Below, in pieces: positions 36,855 through 45,366 of a stretch of 47,500 nucleotides of DNA; position 1 is the first letter of the stretch, and the number at the start of each line of letters is the position of its first letter. This DNA is from Symbiodinium natans (Eukaryota; Sar; Dinophyceae; Suessiales; Symbiodiniaceae), in NCBI GenBank assembly GCA_905221605.1, contig CAJNDS010002483.1, positions 213,722 to 261,221 of the forward strand. The letters are read 5' to 3'. The notes beneath the pieces are model-generated. The model saw nothing but the letters and a program-made list of their open reading frames with translations, was not told where the DNA came from and did not search any database. The position numbers and the translations under genes are program-made.

Positions 36855-36922
36855 CCTGAATCCTTTGAGTCTTGCAAGCACGCTGCTCGCATCGCTGCGA
36901 GCAGGTCCATGGCGTTGCCCGC
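36855..36922 (-). CDS. Candidate exon, helical
   Basis: The acceptor GACGTGCGTCAG on the minus strand opens, in phase 0, AGNAMDLLAAMRAACLQDSK then DS, ending at a possible GC donor (AGG|GCTTACGG). The LLAAMR.ACL pattern is helical-repeat-like, without a firm family. C-left/G-right island. Confidence 0.42.
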
Positions 36923-36947
36923 CTGACGCACGTCGCACGCGCGGCTT

Positions 36948-37300
36948 CGGGGTTTAGGGTTTGGGGTTTAGGGTTTAGGGTTTGGGGTAGTGTTTAGGGT
37001 TTAGGGTTTAGGGTAGGGTTTAGGGTTTAGGGTTTAGGGTTTGGGGTTTGGGGTTTGGGGTTTGGGGTTTAGGGTTTAGGGTTTAGGGTTTAGGGTTTAG
37101 GGTTTAGGGCTTAGGGCTTAAAGGGCGCCTTGACATTGTGCCGCCACTACTGGCCGGCTGTAGACGCATGTTAAGGGTTGGGGCAACTCGGGGTTTCTGC
37201 CATGTAGGGTTTAGGGTTTAGGGTTTAGGGTTTAGGGTTTAGGGTCTAGGGTCTAGGGTTTAGGGTTCAGGGTTCAGGCTTCAGGGTTCAGGGTTTAGGG
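36948..37300 (+). repeat. TTTAGGG/TTTGGGG arrays around a small island
   Basis: Mixed TTTAGGG and TTTGGGG to 37110. Island 37115-37200 (minus HGRNPELPQPLTCVYSRPVV, weak). TTTAGGG, TCTAGGG and TTCAGGG to 37300. Confidence 0.93.
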
Positions 37301-37301
37301 T

Positions 37302-37412
37302 TACATGGTCCCTGAGTATGGGCCCTTAAAAGGGGACCACTTTACACCCCTTGTATAACCCTTCAAAGGAGGTAAGGGACCATATTCAGGGCACGTGTAA
37401 CTACCCTTAGGG
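37302..37412 (+). mobile_element. Dispersed element family F, copy 2
   Basis: It begins TACATGGTCCCTGAGTATGG and ends near AGGGACCATATTCAGGGCAC, an imperfect inverted repeat shared with 3506-3676. Family D copy 3 begins eleven bases later. Confidence 0.55.
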
Positions 37413-37422
37413 TTTTTAGGGT

Positions 37423-37480
37423 TGCTAGACCCAGGAGTAACCTAGGAATAATCAACCTTAAAGGGGCTGAGAGGGGAAGC
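37423..37480 (+). mobile_element. Dispersed element family D, copy 3
   Basis: GCTAGACCCAGGAGTAACCT then AGGAATAA and TTAAAGGGGCT match the 5' half of the family. Confidence 0.5.
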
Positions 37481-37963
37481 TAAACCCTCAAAAAACAGGG
37501 GAATGAGGTCCTCGGATATGTTGTGCATTGAGGGTCTAGGGAAATTTTACCGTTCGATGAGTGGTGCTGCCACGAATAAGCGGACATTTGCTTTCGGCCG
37601 GGAGGTGGGCTGGAATTCAAACCAGGACAACCTAGAGATGTGCAGGCATTCTTTAAGCCTCGCAAGCCCTTTTCTCCCTAAACCTTAAATGCTTCATCAG
37701 AACCAAGCGTTAACGGACTCAAAATGGGAAGCCCGCAAGAAGGTTCGCATCTCTACACATACTGCGCCACCTTTAGATGTTTAGGGTTTACAGGGTCTCC
37801 TAGCCCTAAACCCTAAACCCTAAACCCTAAACCCTAAACCCTAATAGAGGGTGCTCTAAAGTAACACAATAACAGGAGAGGCCGTCATGCTAAGTTCAGG
37901 GTGGTCTCCAAAAACGAGGCGCAGACCACTGAAACTCCTTCGAAGGTTTTAGGTGGGGTGGGG
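37481..37963. other. Unique sequence around a short C array
   Basis: Overlapping plus and minus frames at 37480-37688 (61 codons each) are unsupported. CCCTAAA at 37803-37845. Unique to 37963. Confidence 0.4.
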
Positions 37964-38395
37964 GTTAGGGGTTAGGGGTTAGGGGTTAGGGGTTAGGGGT
38001 TAGGGGTTAGGGGTTAGGGGTTAGGGGTTAGGGGTTAGGGGTTAGGGGTTGGGGTTTGGGGTTTAGGGTTTAGGGTTTAGGGTTTAGGGTTTAGGGTTTA
38101 GGGTCTAGGGTTTATAGGGTATAGGGTATAGGGTATAGGGTATAGGGTATAGGGTATAGGGTTTAGGGTTTAGGGTTTAGGGTTTAGGGTTTAGGGTAAA
38201 CGGTTTAGGGTTTAGGGTTTTAAGGTTTAAGGTTTTAAGGTTTAGGGGTCAGGGGTTAGGGTTTAGGGTTCAGGGTTTGGGGTTTAGGGTTTAGGGTTTC
38301 GGGATTAGGGTCTAGGGTTCTAGGGTTCTAGGGTTCTAGGGTTGTAGGGCTCTAGGGCTCTAGGGCTTTAGGGGTTTAGGGGTTACATCGTCACG
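37964..38395 (+). repeat. Cascade of homogenised G-type variants
   Basis: Twelve TTAGGGG units (37964-38050), TTTAGGG units, seven GGGTATA units (38113-38160), TTTAGGG again, then GGGTTCTA and GGGCTCTA octamers to 38375. Confidence 0.97.
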
Positions 38396-38406
38396 TCTCT
38401 TCATGA

Positions 38407-38474
38407 TGGTCCCTTTTGGGGGTTACTAGTAGAAGGCGGACCCCTAATATTTAGGGGTGCCCAAAAAGGGACCA
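38407..38474 (+). mobile_element. Inverted-repeat element family B, copy 1
   Basis: The ends TGGTCCCTTTTGGGG and CCAAAAAGGGACCA are inverted repeats. The core CCCCTAATATTTAGGGG is itself palindromic. The following TTTTGAGAACTGACCA is also shared with copy 2 at 45284. Confidence 0.72.
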
Positions 38475-38580
38475 CAGTTTTGAGAACTGACCATAGAGTG
38501 TTTTGGGGTGCTGGGTGTAGGACTTTAAACCCTAAACCCTAAACCCTAAACCCTAAACCCTAAAAGGGTGTAGAGTTTTG

Positions 38581-38660
38581 GGGTTGCTAGACGCAGAAGA
38601 AACCCAGGAAGGGAGCCATTTGTTTGGTTTAAAGGGGCTTACAAGAGAACCTCGACCCTA
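38581..38660 (+). mobile_element. Dispersed element family D, copy 4
   Basis: GGTTGCTAGACGCAGAAGAA and TTGGTTTAAAGGGGCTTACA match copies 2 and 3. It lies about 100 bp from element B. Confidence 0.5.
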
Positions 38661-38741
38661 AAAACCGGAAACCCTAAACCCTCGAAACCCTTAATAAGGG
38701 TGTAGAGTTTTGGGGTTGAGGGTTTAGCCCCCTCGCCTTGC

Positions 38742-40266
38742 CGTTGACTTTGACGACTCTGTCGTACAGCCTGACGTCCTGCGAGGCATGGGGGGCCCCC
38801 TAAACCCTAAACCCCTGACCCCACCCTACCTCCCGATCCGCCCCCCCCCCCCTCCCTACCTCCCCCCACCAAACAAAAAACAAACAAAATGACCAATCCC
38901 ATCCAATCCCCAAATAGCAGGATTCCATTCCAACATCTCACAGCAAGCACCCCAAGAAGGTACCCCCCAAATAGTAGGATTCCCTTCTAAGAAGGACCCC
39001 CAACACCCGAACCCTAAACCCTAAACCCTAAACCCTAAACCCTAAACCAGGTACCCCCCCAATTTCGGCAAGCCCCACTTGGTCCTGGCCCATCGGACAT
39101 GATCGGTTCCACTCCTGGGGCAGGTTGTTTTCGGGCTCTACACCCTAAACCCTAAACCCTAAACCCTAAACCCTAAACCCTAAACCCTAAACCCTGAACC
39201 CCATAAACCAGGGACTTCGAAACCTCAGCCCCAAACCACCCGAACATCCTGAAGTCCTAAGCCGCGAGCCCCCCCAAACCTCAAATAAACCCCAGAACGT
39301 CAAACCCCAAAACCCCAAAATATGCCAACAAAAACCAAAATGACACTCTAAAACCCTACACCCTACACCCGAAGACCCTAAAACCCTGAAGCCCAAAACC
39401 CCCCACACCACTAAACCCCTCAATGAGCCCTGACAGTTGCATGCATCAGGGTTTAGGGCTTATAGGGCTTTAGGGTTCAAACCCTAAACCCTAAACCCTA
39501 CTCCTAAAAACCCTAAAAACCTTAAAACCCCTATAAACCCTATAAACCCTCTAACCCCTATAAACCAACCCTATAAACCCTATAAACCCTATAAACCCTA
39601 TAAACCCTATAAACCCTATAAACCCTATAAACCCTATAAACCTATAAACCCTAAACCCTAAGCCTAAACCCTAACCCTAAACGCTTCTGCAGCCGCGTCG
39701 CTGACACAGCCCCCGGCTGGATCACGCCGCTCACCGTGAGCACCCCGGTGTCTGCCTGCTTTATGATGCCCTAAACCCTAGCCCTAAACCCTAAACCCCC
39801 CGAAACCCTAAACCCTAAACCCTTTTAAAAGGGTGTTGAGCTAAAGTTGAAGGGCTTCAATGGTGTAGTGTTTAGGGTTGAGGGTGTCTGCCTGCTTCTC
39901 GGCACTTTTCGAAGGTTTGAGGGTCTAGGGTTTCGGGCTTAGGGTTGGAACGTTTACAGGTTAAGTTTGTTTTTTGCTTTTTTTTGTGAGGGCCTTGGGG
40001 TTTAAGTTTAAGGGTACAAAAGCTTCAAGGTTTAAGGGTTTAGGGGCTAACCCAAAATCCTAAATCTCTTGTGGGTCCCTGCCTGAAGACTGCAGGCAGA
40101 GACCCCCCCCTCCTCCCCCTAAACCCTAAACCCTAAACCCTAAACCCTAAACCCTAAACCCTAAACCCTAAATCCTAAACGCCCCCTCCACCTTGGAGAA
40201 CTCTAGGCCACTCTGGCCATTCTGCTTCTTGACGTTGACCTGGAAGGTTTGCGTATTCCTCGGCAG
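38742..40266 (-). CDS. PDZ domain encoded by four tiny phase-0 exons
   Basis: Minus-strand exons: 40266-40192 (75 nt, CTTCCTTCAG| to AAG|GTGGAG), 39758-39708 (51 nt, CATAAAG| to GCT|GTGTCA), 39114-39055 (60 nt, TGCCCCAG| to GGG|GTACCT) and 38778-38742 (37 nt, GCCTCGCAG| to AACG|GCAAGG, a GC donor). All start in phase 0 and join without a stop. Peptides: FQVNVKKQNGQSGLEFSK (strands 1-2 with the GLEF carboxylate loop), QADTGVLTVSGVIQPGA (strand 3), EWNRSCPMGQDQVGLAEIGG (helix region with Trp-Asn) and DVRLYDRVVKVN plus G (strand 4, DRVVKVNG). The order and about 75-residue length match a PDZ domain, which binds C-terminal peptides and scaffolds signalling complexes. The rest of the protein is not identified. 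Seen: motifs and splice dinucleotides. Inferred: the splicing. Confidence 0.6.
38800..39005. other. Intron-internal unique stretch
   Basis: C-rich tracts, then CCCCAAATAGCAGGATTCC (38918) and CCCCAAATAGTAGGATTCC (38967) as a direct duplication. Confidence 0.5.
39142..39529 (-). repeat. CCCTAAA array and eroded variants
   Basis: Exact units to 39195, then C-type variants. The 78-codon minus frame here (Gly/Phe/Trp-rich) is array-derived. Confidence 0.85.
39530..39650 (-). repeat. CCCTATAAA 9-mer array
   Basis: About twelve 9-bp CCCTATAAA units, a distinct nonamer amplified from the heptamer. It lies in the PDZ intron 39115-39707. Confidence 0.96.
39840..40180. other. Intron-internal mixed sequence
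   Basis: G-like units and unique sequence, including TGTCTGCCTGCTT at 39887 that repeats the exon-edge sequence at 39751, then poly-C and a CCCTAAA array (40122-40180). Confidence 0.5.
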
Positions 40267-40269
40267 CTG

Positions 40270-40720
40270 AAGGAAGCTTAGGGTACAGGGTTTAGGGTTT
40301 TGGGGTTTAGGGTTTAGGGTTTAGGGTTTAGGGTTTAGGGTGTAGGGTTTAGGGCTAGGGCTCATTTTGGTTTTAGGGTTTATAGGGTTTATAGGTTTAT
40401 AGGGTTTATAGGTTATATAAATAGGGTTTTACAGGGTTTATAGGGTTTGTAAGGTTTAGGGGTTAGGGTTCTGGGGATTGGGCACCACGGTCGTCTTCTG
40501 CTACTAGACCTCCTTAATGTAGGGGTTTAGGCTTTAGGGTAATTACTCCATAAGCGCACACTACTAGCATTCCCTTATGGTCCCCATCTAAATATACTAA
40601 TTATCATAATGCCCCCCCCCCCCCCAAAAAAAAAAGAGGCATAATATCTTTTCGGAATATCAAGGCCCCTCTATTATATGCTCAACTGTCTCAACGTCGT
40701 TGCTGGCTCAGGTGTCCATG
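40270..40720. repeat. G array, 9-mer variants and C14-A10 tract
   Basis: TTTAGGG 40285-40350, GGGTTTATA 9-mers 40378-40455, unique AT-rich sequence with C14-A10 at 40612-40635. Confidence 0.85.
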
Positions 40721-41274
40721 AGACTCACACCCTAAACCCCAAACCCTAAACCCTAAACCCTCAACCCTAAACCCTAAACCCTAAACCACAAGGGTTTAGC
40801 GCTTAGGGTGCCCTGAACTGCTGTTGCCACCTGGGTCCGCTCGGGGATTTCATATCTGTTTTCCTAACCCTCCTTAAACCCTCACACCCGCAATCCTGCT
40901 AAAACCCTCAGCACCTTGAAACCTGTAAGCCCCAAACCCTAAACCCTAAACCCTAAACCCTAGACCCTAAACCCCAAGCCCCTAAAACTTTCGGGGGCGG
41001 CCCTGACTCATTGCATCATCGGATCCGCGCGTGCTTGGCAGGGAGCTTGGCCTCGACTCTAGGAACTCGTGGCTTATAGGGTTTAGGGCGCAGCGTTTGT
41101 AGCCCTAAACCCTAAACCCTAAACCCTAAACCCTAAACCCTAAACCCTAAACCCTAAACCCTAAACCCGAGAGCTGCAAGGATGCGCGCCCTTGGGTTTT
41201 TTGTGGGGACTTTGGGGCCTTTGAGTCCGGGGTTGAACCAGTCGACAGTAGGGTTCAGCGTTTAGAGCAAAGTA
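40721..41274. other. C arrays with exon-type islands
   Basis: C arrays at 40735-40795, 40930-40985 and 41100-41168. The island 40985-41080 reads FLESRPSSLPSTRGSDDAMS on the minus strand. The islands 40800-40930 and 41170-41270 have no clear frame. Confidence 0.4.
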
Positions 41275-41460
41275 GGGTTTAGGGTTTAGGGTTTAGGGTT
41301 TGGGGTTTGGGGTTTAGGGTTTAGGGTTTGGGGTTTGGGGTTTGGGGTTTGGGGTTTGGGGTTTGGGGTTTGGGGTTGCCCTAAAACCTAAACCCTAAAG
41401 CCTAAACCCTAAACCCTATACCCCTAACCCTAAACCCTAAACCCTAAACCCTAAACCCTA
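41275..41460. repeat. TTTGGGG array switching directly to CCCTAAA array
   Basis: TTTAGGG/TTTGGGG units to 41374 switch within three bases to CCCTAAA variants (to 41460). The flanks AAAGTAGGG and CTACTTTGCTCTACTTTG are also complementary. Confidence 0.95.
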
Positions 41461-41682
41461 CTTTGCTCTACTTTGGTGGGGGTGGGGGGGGGGGGGGGTT
41501 CAGGGGATTCCGGGTGCCAGGAATGAGGGGATTCAGGGTTTTAGGACCGCAGGGTTGAAGGGTTTGGGGTTTAGGGTTTGGGGTTTGGGGTTTAGGGTTT
41601 AGGGTTTAGGGTTTAGGGTTTAGGGTTTGGGGTTTAGGGTTTAGGGTTTAGGGTTTAGGGCTTCAGGGTTTAAGGGCTTAGG
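41461..41682. repeat. Poly-G run and G-type array
   Basis: A run of about 13 G near 41487, unique sequence, then TTTAGGG and TTTGGGG units 41562-41660. Confidence 0.85.
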
Positions 41683-41733
41683 CTACGCAACTCTGTGATG
41701 CCCGGCAGCATCATCCGGCTTCTTGTAGTCATC
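41683..41733 (-). CDS. Candidate exon after the WD40 set
   Basis: The acceptor GCCTTACTCCAG on the minus strand opens DDYKKPDDAAGHHRVA in phase 0, ending in a TAG at 41683-41685. It could follow exon 42612-42564 only if that exon used a GC donor. Uncertain. Confidence 0.35.
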   Translation of the reverse strand, partial: DDYKKPDDAAGHHRVA

Positions 41734-41764
41734 CTGGAGTAAGGCTCCGACCCTAACACCTTAT

Positions 41765-41895
41765 GAGGTTTAGGGTTTAGGGTTTAGGGTTTAGGGTTTA
41801 GGGTTTAGGGTTTAGGGTGTAGGGTTTAGGGTTTAGGGTTTAGGGTTTAGGGTTTAGGGTTTAGGGTTTAGGGTTTAGGGTTTAGGGTTTAGGGT
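41765..41895 (+). repeat. TTTAGGG array
   Basis: About 18 units, one GTGTAGGG. Confidence 0.98.
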
Positions 41896-42441
41896 TCTAT
41901 GTGGGGTAAGGATGTGGCGCTTTGCGGCTGCATGGCTTGAGGGCTCTCAGATTCAGAGGCTTCGGGATTGGGGCCCCCAGGAGCTTTGGGATCTTTGCTC
42001 GGGTTTAGGGTTTAGGGTGCTGGGATCCCGGCTCCCCGCCCAAGAAGTAGCTTAATTGAATTCAATATCGCAAACAACATGAATTACAATGGTGATGGCA
42101 TGAAGAAATTGTTTTTTTAACCTGCTGTGATATGTGAGCGACTTCTGTGACCAAAGCCCCGTGGGCTTTGCATAAGATGAAATTGTGTATTGCGCTTAAG
42201 TAAACAGAGTAAGGCCAGTCAAGTTAGTTCACCTAGCGGATGTGGCAAAGGCCTGTTTGCCAACGCTACTCCAACGCTTGAGGCTTTGTAGGGATGCCTG
42301 CTGTAGATACGTAAGGGTTCAGGGTTTGTGCCTAAGGGCTTCAAGGATTCAGATGGGTCAGGAGCTTCAGCTCAGGGTTTGGCCTATTGCGGGCTTCAGA
42401 CGTGTTCGGGCTTGGGCTTGTACACTCTCAAGCCTAGACTG
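41896..42441. other. Unique AT-richer stretch
   Basis: Unique sequence, notably AT-rich at 42050-42240. A 70-codon plus frame at 42242-42454 has no support. No tRNA or element recognised. Confidence 0.45.
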
Positions 42442-42540
42442 CCCTAAACCCTAAACCCTAAACCCTAAACCCTAAACCCTAAACCCTAAGCCCTAAACCC
42501 TGAACCCTAAGCCCTAAACCCTAAACCCTAAACCCTAAAC
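42442..42540 (-). repeat. CCCTAAA array
   Basis: Thirteen units with CCCTAAG and CCCTGAA variants. Confidence 0.97.
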
Positions 42541-42563
42541 CGTTTGGGGGCTTTTGGGCTCAC

Positions 42564-44995
42564 ATGCCGTCGCGTCCTTCGGATGCACAGCGTCCACCTC
42601 CACCATGGTGGCCTGACACGGATGGGCTTAGGGTTTAGGGGTTAGGGTTTGGGTTTTGGGGTTTAGGGTTTAGGGTTTAGGGTTTAGGGTTTAGGGTTCA
42701 GGGTTTAGGGTTTAGGGTTTGGGGTTTAGGGTTCAGGGTTCAGGGTTCAGGGTTTAGGGCAAAACAACCCGAAACCACAGACCCACAAACTGAATCCTGA
42801 GCCTAAATGCTACGCCTCTAACACGCTCGACTCCAAGCCGTAAACCCCCTAAACCCCATCGACTCTAAACCCTAAACCCTAAACCCTAAACCCTAAACCC
42901 TAAACCCTAAACCCTAAACCCCAAACCCTAAACCCTAAACCTAAACCCTAAACCCTAAACCCTAAACCCTACCCTTGAAAAAGCAAACCCCCCAAACCCT
43001 AAGCCCCGAATTCCCTAAACCTTAAACCCTAAACCCTAGCCCCCTAGACCCTACACGCTCACTAGGCTCATGGCTTGGGTAGACCTTACAGCCCAGCCTT
43101 GACCTCCTCCTCCGTGTTGCAACAGCAGTACATGGGGACGACCTCACATTAGTTTAGGGTTTAGGGTTTAGGGTTTAGGGTTTCGGGATTAGGGTGCAGC
43201 TTAGGGTTTAGGATTAGGGTTTGGGGTTTCGGGCTTCGTGTAATATGGGCCCCCTGAAGGGTTGTAGGGTTTATGGTTTACAGGGTTTATTGTGTTCAGG
43301 ATATAGGGTTGGAGGACTTAGTGTTTAAGGTTTTTTTAGGGATTAGGAGGTTCGGGGCTTAACGGCTTGAAGGTGTAAGAGCTTGCGGGGTCAGGGTTTG
43401 TAGGTTTATGAGGCCCAGCACAACCCCTAAACCCGAAACCCGCCCAAACGATAAAACCTGGAGCCCACAGCAACGAAACCCTAAACCCCAAACCCTAAAC
43501 CCCAAAGCCATAAACCCCAAAGCCCTAAACCAAGAGAACGCCCTAAGCCCTGCACCCCTTTCTGGAGCAGCCAAGGGATTCGATGGCTAAAGGTGAGTAC
43601 CTGACACCCCCTCGAACTCCGAAGTCCTTTAGCCTCTAAGCCCCCAGAAACCTTAAATCCTAAACCCCTAAACCCTAAACCCTAGCCCTAAACCCTAAAC
43701 TCTAACCCTAAACCCTAAACCCTAAACCCTAACCCTAAACCCTAAACCTCGAACGCCCTAACCCAGTCCCCAGATCTCCAAACCCGAACCCTGCTCAAGG
43801 CGCCTTAGCCGCCAAAGGAGGCGTACCAGGCAGTAAGAACAGACAATCACTGCGGAGGCGAGCGACTGGGTTTAGGGCTTGGGACTAGGGTTTAGGGCTA
43901 GGGTTTAGGGTTTAGGGTTTAGGGTTTAGGGTTTAGAGTTTAGGGTTTAGGGTTTAGGGTTTAGGGTTTAGGGTTTAGGGTTTAGGGTTTAGGGTTTAGG
44001 GTTTAGGGTTTAGGGTTTAGGATTGGGGTTTGGGGTTTGGGGTTTGGGGCTTGGGATTTGGCGTTCGGGGCTTAGGGAACTGCTCCCCCCCCCCCCCCCC
44101 CCCCCCCACATCGGGGTTCTAAGGGGTCGAGACCCAGAGTCGCTTGCAACGTCTTGTTTTACAATGGGTTTAGGGTTTAGGGTTTAGGGTTTAGGGTTTA
44201 GGGTTTAGGGTTTAGGGTTTAGGGTTTAGGGTTTAGGGTTTAGGGTTTAGGGTTAGGGCTTAGGGTCAATTTAGACCAACCCCTCCAACCTATGAAGCCG
44301 CGACTGTCCTTGAGGTTCCAGACGCGGACCTGGCCGAGAGTTCTTCGAGTTCAGGGTTTGGGGTTAGGGTTTAGGGTTTAGGGTTTAGGGTTTAGGGTTT
44401 AGGGTTTAGGGTTTAGGGTTTAGGGTTTAGGGTTTAGGGCTTCGGATTCAGGGCTCAGAGTCCTTGTAGGGTTTATAGGGTGCACAGGGTTTATAGTGCT
44501 TGTACGGTTTGTAAGGTATATAGGGCTTATAGGGTATACAGCGGTATACAGGTTTGTCGAGCCCCTAAACCCCGAAACTTCGACCCCCTAAACCCTAAAC
44601 CCCAACATAAACCCTTAAAAAAAAAAACAAAACCCTAAGCCCCCAACGCCCTAAACCCCTAAAACCCTAAACCCTAGCCCTAAACCCCAAACCCCAAACC
44701 CTAAACCCCCAAAACCCTAAACCCTAAGCCCTAAACCCCTAAAACCCTAAACCCTAGCCCTAAGCCCTAAACCCTCAACCCCCAAAACCCTAATCCCCTC
44801 AACCCCGACACTGAGGGCTCCGACCTAAACCCTAAACCCTAAACCCTAAAACCTAAACCCTAAACCCTAAACTCTAGCCCTAAACCCTAAACCCCTAAGC
44901 CCCGACACTGAGGGCTTCCCGAGGCTCCGCGCCGTGCCATCCAGGGAACCACTCGCCAGGAAGACGCCGTTGGCGGCGAAGCTGACGGAGCTCAC
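42564..44995 (-). CDS. WD40-repeat protein gene segment, four exons
   Basis: Minus-strand exons: 44995-44933 (63 nt, TGCCCCAG| to ACG|GCGCGG, GC donor), 44329-44290 (40 nt, CTCGGCCAG| to ATAG|GTTGG), 43142-43090 (53 nt, AATGTGAG| to GGGCT|GTAAGG) and 42612-42564 (49 nt, CCGTGTCAG| to GCAT|GTGAGC). Reading phases 0-0, 0-1, 1-0 and 0-1 are consistent throughout. The first join makes LASGSLDGT plus VRVWNLKDS, a textbook WD40 Ser-Gly-Ser-Asp-Gly-Thr...Val-Trp motif split exactly at an intron. The chain continues GRPHVLLLQHGGGGQGWA and ATMVEVDAVHPKDATA, consistent with the next blade. WD40 propellers scaffold protein complexes. Protein identity unknown, and further exons must exist on both sides. 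Confidence 0.58.
42625..42975. repeat. TTTAGGG array, unique gap, CCCTAAA array
   Basis: G type 42625-42755, unique 42760-42865, C type 42866-42975. This G-to-C pair fills the proposed intron between the third and fourth WD40 exons. Confidence 0.95.
43152..43868. other. Intron-internal arrays and unique sequence
   Basis: G type 43152-43240, unique 43240-43480, C variants 43480-43750. The island 43790-43868 reads VIVCSYCLVRLLWRLRRLEQ on the minus strand after CGCCTCCGCAG, an alternative exon not needed by the WD40 chain. Confidence 0.5.
43869..44106 (+). repeat. TTTAGGG array and C-run
   Basis: About 20 TTTAGGG units, some TTTGGGG, and a run of about 22 C (44085-44107). Confidence 0.97.
44166..44265 (+). 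repeat. TTTAGGG array
   Basis: Thirteen near-exact units directly 3' of the second WD40 exon on the minus strand. Confidence 0.97.
44355..44905. repeat. Intron made of G-type then C-type arrays
   Basis: On +, TTTAGGG 44355-44440 and GGGTTTATA 9-mers 44460-44550, then CCCTAAA, CCCCTAAA and CCCTAGC variants 44560-44905. This is the body of the proposed 603-nt intron 44330-44932. Confidence 0.95.
44800..44921 (-). repeat. Duplicated exon-edge sequence
   Basis: CCCCGACACTGAGGGCT occurs at 44803-44819 and again at 44899-44915, 96 bp apart, the second copy lying just downstream of the WD40 exon donor on the minus strand. Confidence 0.85.
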
Positions 44996-45014
44996 CTGGG
45001 GCATTAAAGGGCTT

Positions 45015-45210
45015 TATAGGGTTTAGGGTTTAGGGCTAGGGTTTAGGGTTTAGGGTTTAGGGTTTAGGGTTTAGGGTTTAGGGTTTAGGGTTTAGGGTTT
45101 AGGGTTTAGGGTTTAGGGTTTAGGGTTTGGGGTTAGGGGTTTAGGGTTGAGGGTTGAGGGTTGAGGGTTGAGGGTTTAGGGTTTGCAGGGTTTAGGGTTT
45201 AGGGTGAGCT
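45015..45210 (+). repeat. TTTAGGG array with TTGAGGG units
   Basis: About 16 TTTAGGG units, then four TTGAGGG units at 45146-45174. Confidence 0.97.
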
Positions 45211-45283
45211 CAGCTGGGGTGCAAAACGGGATTTATAGGGGTTCTAGGGTTTAGGGTTCAGGGCTTGGGGCTAGGGTTTAGGG

Positions 45284-45348
45284 GGTCCTTTTTGTGATTG
45301 CTACTATAAGGCGGCCCCTAATATTTAGGGTACCCCACAAAGGGACCA
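45284..45348 (+). mobile_element. Inverted-repeat element family B, copy 2
   Basis: The ends GGTCCTTTTTGTG and CACAAAGGGACCA, with the core CCCCTAATATTTAGGGT, match 38407-38474. The flank ATTTTGAGAAATGACCA is also conserved. Confidence 0.72.
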
Positions 45349-45366
45349 TGATTTTGAGAAATGACC

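Noticed and set aside
38742-38778. Reading DVRLYDRVVKVN as a WD40 strand
   Set aside because: In phase with the three exons before it, the peptide falls exactly at PDZ strand 4, which explains DRVVKVNG better.
39187-39423. 78-codon Trp/Gly/Phe-rich minus frame as a membrane protein
   Set aside because: It is derived from diverged CCCTAAA-type repeats lying inside a proposed PDZ intron.
42040-42240. Possible tRNA or small RNA in the AT-richer stretch
   Set aside because: No cloverleaf, B-box or conserved small-RNA sequence could be found by eye.
43090-43142. Alternative reading VVPMYCCCNTEEEVKAG for the third WD40 exon
   Set aside because: It looks natural alone, but the phase demanded by both neighbouring exons gives a different frame that continues the WD40 pattern.
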